DNA from: Gaeumannomyces sp. JS-464
Taxonomy: Eukaryota > Ascomycota > Sordariomycetes > Magnaporthales > Magnaporthaceae
Length of the DNA stretch: 64,000 nt
Direction: 5' to 3'
NCBI GenBank assembly: GCA_002197995.1
Contig: NGZR01000002.1
Location: 4,278,001-4,342,000 of the forward strand
Notes under the pieces: generated by a model
The model's database searches: none
What the model was told of the DNA's origin: nothing
What the model saw: the letters and a program-made list of their open reading frames with translations, nothing else
Made by a program: the position numbers and the translations under genes
Shown here: positions 23,218 through 34,046 of the stretch, piece by piece
Layout of the letters: each line of letters begins with the position of its first letter
How positions within the stretch are numbered: position 1 is the stretch's first letter

Positions 23218-24678
23218 TTAGTTCTGGGTTTGCCGGTGGATCTCCTGGAGATAGAACTTGAGGTCCTCCGGGTTGACGAGTGGGGTAATTCCTAACCATT
23301 TGATCTGTGTCAACAAAGAGCTTTCATAGGAGTGCAATCGAATCCGTTCTGATACTCACCATGACCCAGGTTCGCGATCCAGCCCTTCTTCTTCGCGGCC
23401 CACCCAAAGCCCTCAACCATTTCTTTGACGGCTGCGGTGATGGCCTCTCTGGTACCATAGAGTACTCCGGGGTCGGCATTGCCTTGGAGCACGATGGGTC
23501 GGTCGCCGCGCATCTTGTCGGCCGCGGAGGGCCGGAAGGTCCAGTCCAGGCCCACGACGTTGTAGCCCATGTCGCAGGCCGATTCGAGGGCGTACCAGGC
23601 GCTCTTAGGGAAGACGATCATCGGGACTGGGTCGAGCCCGAGCTCCTTGAGCCGCCTCGGCAGGTTCGCCGAGATGTAAGACAGGTACGGCGCCGAGAAC
23701 TGCTCGAATGACGTGGGCGAGAGCTCGCCTGCCCACGAGTCAAATACTTGCACGAGCTGAGGGATCCGCGCTTAGCCTATGCATTCGATAAAAATGTCTA
23801 TACATGTTGTATAGTGAGGAGTTTACATACCTGTGCTCCGGCCTTTACCTGCAGAGCCAGGTACTCGACGCAGAGCTCGGCGATCTTCTGCAGCATCTTC
23901 TTGGTTTCCTCGGGGTACCTGAAGATCCACTTCTTGCTCTGGATGAAGAGCTTGGTGCCGCCGCCCTCGACCATGTAGCAGAACAGGGTCCACGGGGCGC
24001 CGCAGAAGCCTATGAGTGGGACGCGGCCGCGGAGCTTCTGGCGGGTCAGGGTGATGGCCCGGTAGACGTAGTCGAGCTCCTTGGAGACGTCGACGTCGCG
24101 GGCCATGACCTCGGCGTACTGGCCGTCGTCAGGCGAGCTCAGCGGGTTGGGGAAGTGCGGGCCCTTCTTGTCCACCATCTCGACGGTCATGCCCATGGCC
24201 TGGGGGATCACGAGGATGTCGGAGAAGATGATGGAGGCGTCCAGGAGCCCCGCGAACCGCTCGATCGGCTGGAGCGTCAGCGTCGAGGCCACCTCGGGGT
24301 CTCGGCAGCACTCGAAGAAGTCCCGATTTCCCTTGGCCTCGTGGTACTCGGGAAGATACCGCCCAGCTGAGGGAGGTTGCACATATTGTCAAGACCAGTC
24401 CAAACTGACGATGCTAGTGACTATAAGGATGCTTATATATACCTTGCCTCATGATCCATATGGGAGGTCGCTCAACGACCTGGCCTGCGGGAGAACATAT
24501 GCATTAGATTGACTGGCCAAACATTTCCCCCTGTCTTCGTCTTCTTTTCGAATTCCAGGGGGCATATAGCAAAAGGAACATTGCGTGTGCTTGGCCAAAT
24601 CTGGCTCAACCGGCTGTACTGACCCCACGCTGCCCTGATGATGAGGTCATTCTGGAGGGGCTCGAAATCGTGTCCCAT
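23218..24678 (-). CDS. HEM12: Uroporphyrinogen decarboxylase
   Basis: It decarboxylates the four acetate side chains of uroporphyrinogen III to give coproporphyrinogen III, in the cytosolic part of haem synthesis. Exons on the minus strand: 24678-24624, 24484-24443, 24366-23831, 23756-23360 and 23291-23218; all phases close and give 367 residues, the usual family length. The N-terminal signature [16 protein letters not shown], with the substrate-contacting Arg residues, is split across introns 1 and 2. Other conserved blocks are [56 protein letters not shown] and [10 protein letters not shown]. No frame correction is needed. The gene is divergent from the gene at 25.25 kb and convergent with the GNAT gene. 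Confidence 0.96.
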
Positions 24679-25248
24679 GGTGAAACGACCTTTGTTTAGT
24701 GACTATTCTACAGTTGGCTTTTTGGAAAGGAACCGTCCTGCTTTTGCGAGAGCGAGAGGAGAAAATAATTGAGGAAAAAGAAGGGAAAACAAGGTCAAAT
24801 TTCATCCATCAAAATCGTGATCCAAGTGAAGCTTAGCTCCCGCCATTGCCGAACTCGGGAACACTTACCTCATAGAGAGCTTTCGCACTGGCGACCCGCT
24901 GTGCCACATGGTGGGGGCTTGTGGCTGAAGCTCATGGCCATGGGTGGCACGGGCCTAGACGTGAGCTTTGTCTGGTGGGCAGGGGTCGATTGCGGGCTTG
25001 CATTTCCATGCAGCATCGCATCGTCAGAAACAGCGAAATTCTCCCCAAGCTCGAGATATGTCTCGAGCAGACCCGGGGCGCCACACCGACGACATATACG
25101 GCGCGAGACACCGGCTAGAGGCCAATTGCTCCCTGCCATCATCTGGGCTGCCGCAATTCTGGTCTCTTCTATTAATTTTGGTTCGGAGAGCCCCAGCTGC
25201 CGCCGACACACCCACCGTCGATACCGTTGATTCCTCAACCGACCACCG
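24679..25248. other. Divergent intergenic region HEM12 / 25.2-kb gene
   Basis: About 570 bp that must carry both promoters. I see no distinct motif beyond an A/G-rich stretch near 24.74-24.79 kb on the HEM12 side. Confidence 0.4.
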
Positions 25249-27631
25249 ATGCGAACGCGATGTGCTCCACGATGCCGCCTATCGACCCAGAGTCACGTCG
25301 TCCCGGCAGACACCCTGGCGGGTGGTGTCTGGATCACCGACCCCATGCTCTCCAGCGTGTTTGAGCGGTACTGCTCAGTCGCCAGGGCGTCCCGCCGGAT
25401 GGCCAGCTCAGCCCCCGGCCCTCTGGAGGGCAGCAGGCGACTGGGCAGGCGGCGCATGGCCGACACCACCATGCCCCAGACACACCCAGTCCTGCCGTCG
25501 TGGGCATATATGTACCCCGCAGACTTGACCCAATGGCGCTGGGAGCGGCCGACCCCCGCGTCCTCCCGCGTGCGAAACCAGCCCGATGACGGGAGTGCTC
25601 AAAGCGTGCCACCCCTGCCGGCATCGTGGCTCTCGGCGCTGCTTGGGTGGAGCGGTGATGCTAGGCCGAGAACATATGCAAGCAACGAGGAGGACGGGGC
25701 AACTCTGGCAGTAACACCGCATGAGGCCGTATCCGGAAGGTCGAGAGACCACAGTGCTTGATAAAGCCGAGCCAATTCAGAAGCAGTGCTTGCTGTTCTG
25801 GGATGAGATCCACGCACTCGATGCTACATGCGGCCCGGAACCATTAAGAGTCGCCAAGGCCAAGTACGTTGAGATCATGGAGTCGTTCCAGCAATATATA
25901 TCCCTGGGTATACTCACACCCGAGGAATGTGAGCTGGCGCTTGAGACCCTGTCCAAGAAGGTCCGCGACAAATTCTGCAAATCATCCTTCCACAACAGAA
26001 TATTACTACAACTTTACATCAAAACCGTCCAAGGAGTTCGATCCTCGAGGCTGGCCAATGCCGATAAGTACAACAAGCTACCAGCCAAGCTCCTCCAAGG
26101 ACTCTCGAAACTCAACAGTGGTGCACATCTCATCAGGGGGTTCAGGGAAGTAATGGCGGAAGTCACACCTGAACTACTGGGCGACGAGGAGCTAGGATGG
26201 GTTCAGACCATCCTACGCTCATGTTTATCGACATGGTCTGTTGACCCCAGTTGGCGCAACAGATCGCGTCTATCTACAATCGTCGACATAGCCCAGGGCG
26301 AGTTGGGTGTATTTTCCGGGAGACTCTCAGCATTACAGGCCGCTCTCTTCAGTGATACCGGGATAGAACATTGTTTAGGGTGGCCGACGCAGCCTCTGGA
26401 TCCCTGGAGATATGCGACAGGGCATTGCGTCTGTCTCGGGAGTTGCATATTTCAGGTCTGGACGTGGAAAGGATCCACGTCTCTCTGCTGGCCGGTGCTA
26501 TGCGTGGCTTCCATCTTGGCACATCCGGCCGTTATGCGGGCTGCTGAAAAGGCCGTGGGCGAGCAGCGAGGACAACCGCACCACCACAGAGTATTGATCA
26601 ACTGGCTATCGGTTCTCAGCCAGATGCCCCAGGTTCGGCAGGAAACACTTTTCGCCTTCATGTCAGGGCCCCACGAAAGCAACAAACGAGAACAAGCCCA
26701 CTCTTCATCTGCCTTTTCGGAAGTTGAACTGTGCTATGTGCTTACAGAGCAATGGATGAGCCGAGGGCATCTCACCTACAAGGAATACCGCGCCCTCCGA
26801 TCTAGGCTGCGGGCGTCAGGGCCGAGCCACGGACTACCGTCTCTCGTCGAGTCAGTGTACGACGTCAAGAAGGCAGGTAGCGCCCTCTGGTTCTATATCG
26901 GTCTCTGGCGGTGTTTGCAGGCTATAAGAGCTACAGGACGTCTTGTGCCAGCGCTGGACAAGACTGAGCCGGCACGCACCGTGCTCGTCTGAGGCCTGCC
27001 TTGGAGAACACTGGCACAGGCCGTGACTAGTCGGGAGGTAGCGGATGGCATACACAGACTGTATCAGGGTCTGGATGCCTACTACTTCGCGGTGCAGACT
27101 GAAGGATCTCGGGGCAAGTCGGATCATGCCATCAGAGAGATGGTAAACGATCACGACTACCATCCGTTCGAGGTCTTTGAGACTCTGGGACAGCCATTGA
27201 TCACCAAAAATACCCATTCGGCGATGCGAAAGCGTATCCTGCACCGGCGATGCCGCATCTCGCGGCGACAGGCAGCGCTGGCGGCAAAGCTGAGTGTCAT
27301 GTTCAGCAAGGCGGCTCATCTGACGGACAGGCAGAGATTCCGTTACGTCAACCACTGCGTGCTTCTTCTCAAGCGCTACAAAGTACACGGAAAGGAGGTT
27401 TCGGTGGCGATCACGAGGCTTTTCAAGGTGGTGACCGAGGATCTACTCGAAAGCGGCTGGACCAGGCCGAGCCGCATCCACTGGTTCCTGCGGCTGGTTA
27501 AAGAGTCGCAGGGTGCTGTCGCGGCTGCGGAGTGCCGTAAGGCGTTGGATTCCTGGATGCAGGTTTGCGACCGTCGCCGTCGGGAGGAGAGGGCAAAGCG
27601 GGATGATGAGCGCGGAAACTACATTCGGTAA
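25249..27631 (+). CDS. Unrecognised large fungal protein, possibly mitochondrial and helical-repeat-like
   Basis: I do not recognise a named family. The ATG at 25249 opens an Arg/Ser/Thr-rich, acid-poor N-terminus (MRTRCAPRCRLSTQS) that resembles a mitochondrial presequence. A frame change near 25.75 kb leads into a long helical region (KYVEIMESFQQYISLGILTP, ELALETLSKKVRDKF, LPAKLLQGLSKL). It resembles PPR-type fungal mitochondrial proteins in texture, but I cannot show repeats. Around 26.36-26.54 kb a different frame reads more protein-like (SLEICDRALRLSRELHISGL), suggesting a pair of indels. A TGA at 26990-26992 sits in frame between two conserved-looking stretches; the last part (27.0-27.63 kb) ends ...DDERGNYIR. 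The pieces form one gene by strand, spacing and texture. A pseudogene is possible, but neighbours show the same kind of slips. Confidence 0.55.
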
Positions 27632-29817
27632 AACTTGAACGAAAGCCAATATTCCGCGTTCAATCACGGGCTTGGCGCTCCTTGGCGCTCCTTGGCGCTC
27701 CTAGGAGCTCATGTACCTCCCTTCGTCTCTTGCTTGCTTGCGCCATGGGAAGTTCCGTCGTGTTGGGTAGCTCTTGATGCACTTCTCCTGTGAACGATGA
27801 TGAGCGGTGAGGACGGGCAAGCCGGGGCTGAAACCGTGCGAGATCCCTGGACAGCTGAAGTCAGGCGTTCGTCCAGAGATAGCGGGCAAGTTCCAAGTCC
27901 GGCCTTTGCTAACGTTATTTTTTTTTTTTTTTTTAGGGGTGCCTGGTGGAAGTTCCGGAGAACGGTCGAGTGGTGGATAGATGAAAACGGTCTAGGCCCT
28001 CGAAGTCCCCCCAACGGCCCTGCTTGGGACGAATCAAACGTGATCGAGGCTAACTACCATATACGTGACTTGGAACTGCTCTCCGAGTTTTTCTGTGCGT
28101 CCAGACCGCCAGCCAAGAAATCCCTCTCTCCCTCTCCCGATCCCAGAGGCTCGGTTCGTGGGTTCGCGTACTAACTTTGGTTAGGCCCGGTTGGCGACAC
28201 AGACGCACAGCACAGGGGTCTCGGCACGCCCGCAACATTGGCTGGGCACAGCCAGCGCATCTCCTCAGTCGGAGCGTCTCTGTCCCACCATTCCCATACC
28301 CTTTCTCATTCCCTTGTCCTCCTGTGCATGTTTACTATTCTCGAACGGGCGTGGTATCCGCCTATTGCCTGAGTGGCCAAAGGCTGATTGCACACCGTTG
28401 TTACATTCGTGCCGTTTGTCGCGCACCAGGCGTATGTCCCTGCCCGCTCCTCGTCGTCAACCACATCCCAGCAGGGAGTGGCTTCTGACAAATGATGGGG
28501 CACGCTCAACAGGCACCTGGGAGCAATTCGCATCCTAGACACAGCAGTCCTCGTTTCGCCGGCGACACGGAGGCAATCTCCTTAAGGTTCAGGGGAAAAA
28601 AGGAAGGAAAAAAAAGCAACCCATATCCATACACTATCTTCCGCCTGTCTGTGCGCTTGCATATGGTGGGAGTGCCGTCACACTAGCGTTACCCAGGTTG
28701 GTCAAGCCTGGTGCTCAAAAGGAGGTACCGTCTCTTTCCCAAGGCAAGGGCGGCTCTTAGCCATTGCCCGCTCCCTGGCTCGCGATTGTCAACGATCAAA
28801 GTCGAGCCCCAGTGCAACCCCCGACCGCCTTCCTCGAGCTCGAAGCCGTGCGAGATGGCGGGTTTGGAGCCCCCAGGTTGTCAATGTCCGAGGAGCCCGG
28901 GGCTGGAGTCACCCCCATCCTTCCGCATCGGGCCAGGGCGCCTTCCTACTGGGCTCCCGCACAAGCGAAAGGGAGCGCAGTATTTATATCTTGTCGTTGG
29001 GATCCCCGCTTTTTAGGGGCACCACCCGCACCCCATCCTCACTTACGTCCGTAGCCGTGCGTGATCTTCCACCACGCCCGCTCGTCCTGCCCAACCCCCG
29101 AGCCCGCCACCTCGCCCGTTCGACCGCGCTCTGCTTGGTCTGATTTGTCCGCCGCCGCCTCCGGTGCCATTGATCCAGAAGCAAGGCGGAACGAGACGAG
29201 GACCCTGCTGTCTTGCACTGCACGCCCGTCCTTGCGCCGCCGTTAGAACCGCAACGCCCGCGGCTCGCTCGCACGCTTCCCCGCACAGATCCTGTCTCCG
29301 CGACCAGAGCCGCTGCCCTGATTTGTCCCCGTCTCTGCTGGGCGCCCCCCCTGCCGCCTGCGCTCCTGTCCTGTGCCTGGCATTCTGCCACCACGCTGCC
29401 TGCAACACGGCCTGCCAGGCCGCCGTCACCAGCCCACAGGACCGCTTCCACCCAGCACGCCCTCACTAGCGCCCCTGGCGCAGTGGTGCCGACGTTGCCA
29501 ACCCGCCAACGGCTCGATCCCCCACCACCCATCCACTGGAATTTGCATCCCACGCCTCCTGACCCAGCTAGCGGCGCTTCCCAAGCACAAGCGAGCGCAC
29601 CAATATCGCCTGGACGACGGTACCCGCGCTGAGCCTGAATGGAGAGCCGATAACGCTACACCCACAGATTGCGCGCCACACGTGCGCTGGTACGCACCAG
29701 CACGCCGCTTTGCTGTCCTTGCTACCACAGGCGCGTCCTCCCACAGGCGCCTATACACCCACCCAGGCTGCTCCCTGGTCTGGTGGAGAGGGTCTTGTCC
29801 CTCACCTCTAGTGCTCG
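27632..29817. other. Intergenic region / leader of the Zn2Cys6 gene
   Basis: About 2.2 kb with no supportable gene. It begins with a 3 x 10-bp tandem repeat at 27671-27700 and holds a 17-T tract at 27918-27934. The last 700 bp are C-rich and could be a long 5' leader of the regulator at 29818. Confidence 0.45.
27671..27700. repeat. Three perfect tandem copies of CTTGGCGCTC
   Basis: A 10-bp unit repeated exactly three times, about 40 bp after the stop codon of the 25.2-27.6-kb gene, followed by CTAGGAGCTC. It is a candidate 3' UTR element or simple slippage. Confidence 0.9.
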
Positions 29818-32800
29818 ATGGCGAATCTTGAAACGACCCTCGGCCATCCCCAATCTGCGTCGCAAGGTCACTCACAACCTGGCCAGGGGCATGGGCATGG
29901 GCATGGACATGTGCACCGGCATGGCCAAGACCAAGATCAGGCCGATAGTCAGCCGGGCCATCACACGCAGGACCACGGCTACTACCACCCACACACATCA
30001 GTCTCCACCTTACCGCACTTGGATGGGGTGTCCGGCACTCGTGGTGGGCCTCACCCATCGACGATGCAGATGCATGGGTCCATGTCAATGGCCCCATGGA
30101 CTCTGCACCAACGGCCGTACTAGGAGCCGCGGCTGGTCCGTTTGGAGCCTCGGGAGCTGCCGGAGGCGTCTTTGGCAATGGCGCTCACGGCATGCTCCTG
30201 GACGCGAGGAACTTGGCTGGGGTGAGGCCATGGCCGCCCACAATCACCTTCAGCCGCAACAGCCACCCCAGCAGCTGCAGCAGTCCCAACAGCAACCCCC
30301 GCAGCAGAACCACCGACAGCAACAACTGCCGCACACAGAGCAACATCTTCATCAGCAGGATCAGCAGCAAAAGCAACCGCCTGTGCAGGATTTGCCAGAT
30401 GTCGCGTCTAGCTCGGCAGGAACCGGTGGGGCATTCGGCTCAACGCCCTCGGGAGCCCCCAAGCCCATTCGCAGGCGCATGCGTATGATTACGTCCTGCC
30501 TCGAGTGCCGCCGGAGGAAACTGAAATGCAATAAATCAAATCCCTGCACCAACTGCCTGAAGTTTTCGCGGGAATGCATGTATCTCGGCCCCAAGCTTGA
30601 TGAGGCAAGCCAGCATCGTCTTACCGAGATAAAAGAGAAGGCGGGAGCCCTGGAGCGTCAGCTCGAACGCGATGTTGCCCGATCCACATCCCGCGGGTTC
30701 CAGCAGCAGAGGATTGTGGCGGATGATGTTGAGGACGAGTACGACGAGGAGCGGGATCTCGAGATCACACCCATGGTTGCCTTGGATCTGACGTACGACG
30801 ACCCCGACGTCGATCACACCACAGACGACATTATCGACCTGGGTATACAGGTCGGCAGGATGCGCATCACGGAGCGGATCGGGGGTCTGAACAGACCTCG
30901 TATTTCAGAGGAGATCCAGGCTGGCCTGTCGGGAGGCTCTGGACCAGCACCGCCTGGCTTTGGCCCTCCACCACAGCCGCCCCGGGCTGACCACATGTCG
31001 CAGGCCGCAGGCGCCGATGTCTCGATACCCGACTTCCTGCGGCCGGGGGAATCTTACATTCCACCCACGAGTGGCTACTTCTTCGGCCAGCTTGGTGGGA
31101 CGCCGTCTCTGATGGCTTTTCTTCCCGGCAATCAGGCTTCGGGAGACTGGCTCATGCGGCGCTACTTCGAATCGGTGCACCCTATTGCCCGGTGCGTGCA
31201 CCGCCCGTCCTTTGAGATTCAGTACGCTACCTTCTGGGACGATGTTCACCATGGAGTCGAGCCCCGTCCCTCGACACAGGCCGTCGTCTTCGCAGCCTGG
31301 TTTAGCGCTGTGGTCTCGTTGGACGAGAGAGCCATCCTCCATGAATTTGGATGCACAAAGGCGGACCTGATGGGGAGAGTGAAGATCGGAACTGAATCAG
31401 CTTTGAGCAAGGCCAATTTTCTGAGAACAACTCGAGTCGAAACTCTCCAAGCCTTGGTTATGTACATGGTAAGCCGGACCCCTACAAAGGAAGGCCTCTG
31501 TTATTCGCCGTTGCTGATATACGGATGGTCTGGTGTTTCCCAAAACATTGTCTAGATCCCTCTTTGCCGCGCCGAAGTGTCTAGAGCTCACTCGGTCTTG
31601 GTTGGAGCAGCTGTCAGGATGGCCGAATGCATGGGCCTACACCGCGACGGCGAGGCGTACGGCCTCACGCCGCTGGAGACACACGTGCGGCGGCTGATCT
31701 GGCACCAGCTCTGCTTTCTCGACGTGCGCACCTGTGAAGCGCAAGGGCCCAAGCCGGCCATCAGGAGGGAGGACTACGACACGAAGCTCCCTATCAACTG
31801 CGAAGAGGATGAGCTGACCAAGGCTGTGGTGCCACCGGAGTCGGCCGAGAGGTGGACATCAACTCTGCTTCCGCTGATGCGGTTCGAGATCAACGAGATG
31901 ATGCGCAACATCTGGATGGACCGGCGAAGGCTCGAGGTCCGCAAGACGACGGTGACGGCGGTGCTATCCAAGATTGAGAACTTCCGGAAGCGCATGCTGG
32001 ACAAGTACGAGCGCTTCCTGGACGACCGCGTGCCGATCCAGCGGTACGCGAAGTTGGTGATGCACTTGCTCATGTACCGGCTGTACGCAATGATATTGCA
32101 TCCATACCACTCCAACACAATGAACCCGATGCCGCCCCGACTTAACAGCGTGTTGATTTGGGGTGGCGTCGGTATCGTCGAGATCTCAATCCAGCTTGAG
32201 ACAAATCCCGAATTCGCCGCCTGGGCCTGGTATCTAGGCGCCTACCAACAGTTCCAGATCGCGCTGCTGTTGGCCACCGAGATCTATTACCGGCCCCAAA
32301 ACAAGGAGGTCGAGCGCATCTGGGCTTGCCTCGACTACGTTTTCAACATGGACCCCAATATGAGCCGTGAGGACAAGGGCGTCTTGATCCTGCGCGAGAT
32401 TGCCAGCAAGACGGCTGTCTATATGGGCATGAGGAAGATGCGGGCGCCCACCAACACCACAAGGGCGGTGCCGGACAAACACCGCCATCAAGACTGAGGG
32501 CAGCGTGTCGCCCTCAACCACGGCCGCGGCGCCACCTGAGACCTTCAACAAGGGAGACTCATCTCGAGGGTCACGGAAGCAGCACAACAACAACCATGCG
32601 CAGCAGCCTGGGCTGTCCGCAATACAATACCAGGCACACCCGGGCGCACAATCCGGCATGATGCAGCAGGGACAGCAACACCGACAGCCTTCTCCCGGCG
32701 GCCTTTCGCCCGGCAGCCTGAAGCCCGAGCCAAGCTCGTCTTCACCGTCGTCAATGATGCACCAGTCGATCGTGGGGGGAGGAAACGACGTTGCTGGCAG

Positions 32801-33231
32801 AGGACACGGGCTTCCGCCGCAGATGCCGATGCAAATGCAAATGCAAATGCAAATGCCATCCGCTGGACCGCCTCCGAATGTCGTGTTTGCTGGCGTGTCA
32901 AACGGGGAGGTGCTCTGGAGTCTGCCCCCACAGAACGCAGACAGCCCTGAAGGCAGCAGCGAGGGCGGTAGTGTTGTTGGCTACTCTCAGCGACATGGGA
33001 GCGCCGCGGGGCCGCCTGGCGGCGGGCAGCAGATTGATTGGGTACGTGGGTTTCGTGTGCTGCTTGATCTCGCTTTGCCTTCACTTGTCGTGCGTCCAAC
33101 TAACCACCCGAGGCTTCTAGTCTGCCTACAACGACGACATTAACGCCATATTTCCTACCGACCCCCAGACGGGAGAGTTTTCCCTCAATGGCTTCATGAA
33201 CCCGAGCATCGGCATGAAGTGGAACGGTTAG
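29818..33231 (+). CDS. Zn2Cys6 fungal-specific transcription factor
   Basis: A nuclear DNA-binding regulator with unknown targets. The N-terminal 200 or so residues are His/Gly/Gln-rich (30 kb region), followed by the binuclear zinc cluster at about 30.50-30.58 kb: C-x2-C-x6-C-x5-C-x2-C-x6-C in CLECRRRKLKC...CTNCLKFSREC. A coiled-coil linker (EIKEKAGALERQLERDVAR) follows. The middle-homology (Fungal_trans) region covers about 31.1-32.4 kb and includes YFESVHPIARCVHRPSF, VGAAVRMAECMGLHRDG and RRLIWHQLCFLDVRTCEAQG. Introns are 31469-31555 (87 bp) and 33042-33120 (79 bp). One-base corrections are needed near 30.09, 30.21 and 32.49 kb. The tail has a (QM)n run at about 32.83-32.86 kb encoded by repeated CAAATG, and ends NPSIGMKWNG. 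Confidence 0.88.
31469..31555 (+). other. Zn2Cys6 gene intron 1
   Basis: An 87-bp intron, GTAAGC...GTCTAG, between LVMYM and IPLCRAEVSRAHS inside the middle-homology region. Confidence 0.8.
33042..33120 (+). other. Zn2Cys6 gene intron 2
   Basis: A 79-bp intron, GTACGT...TTCTAG, with a CTAAC branch-like site. It joins QQIDW to SAYNDDINAIF and opens the last 111 bp of coding sequence. Confidence 0.8.
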
Positions 33232-34046
33232 GTGCCGACTGTCGTGACCCAGAGCCTTTCGGCAGCAGGGCGCGAGTACCACAGCTCGATCTGAGAATTG
33301 CGGGGAGCAGAGCAGATAGGTGGATGGTTTCACTGTTTTGATCAGGCTGGTGATTATGTGCTCTAAATAACAAGACCGAATGGACCAAAGAATTCATTAT
33401 GTATGGCATTGTTTTGTATAGACACCGCAGAGCTTGGAGGCGTGCGTCAGCTGGGCCATAGACTAACTGCACTCAACCTTGAGGTCTGTTCCGACTTGAA
33501 CACGCAATTGTTCCACTAATGCGGCTCGAGGAAGCAAAAGAGGCGTGTTGTGAGATGGATGATATCAACTGACTTGATCAAGAGTGAAGATTTTGCATGG
33601 ATAATACGGCCGTGACTGAGCTAGGAAACATGGGAGAAGTAGAGAAAAAGAAATAATGAAAAATAAATCAAGATCAGAAATAGATCTCCGAGTGGGAGTG
33701 AGGTGAACCGAAACCAACTAAAAACCCGATTATGAAATCCAGACACAAAGACCGGAAAGGGATATCATGATGCCGAGAACCCAAGATTAACCCCGATTGT
33801 TGTGAAAACCCATAAACCTCCTTCATCCATTAATCCATCCGAAGTGTATGCAGGGACGAAACTTTATCATCCCGGAAAGCCCTCCCAAAAAGCTTGTTTC
33901 GTCGTCAACGGCTAGTCATTATTACTTTTTTTTATACTCCCCCCCTTTCATTATTTCTTTTCTTTCTTTTTTTCTTGGCCCTATTTTTCTCTCTTACTTC
34001 TCTCTTGAATCTGTTTTGATCCAACTATTAACCCTATACCTCGATC
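33232..34046. other. Convergent intergenic region Zn2Cys6 gene / leashin-like gene
   Basis: About 800 bp between two 3' ends, A/T-richer than its surroundings, with AATAAA-like sequences near 33.65 kb and a pyrimidine-rich stretch at 33.93-34.0 kb. No gene is seen. Confidence 0.45.
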
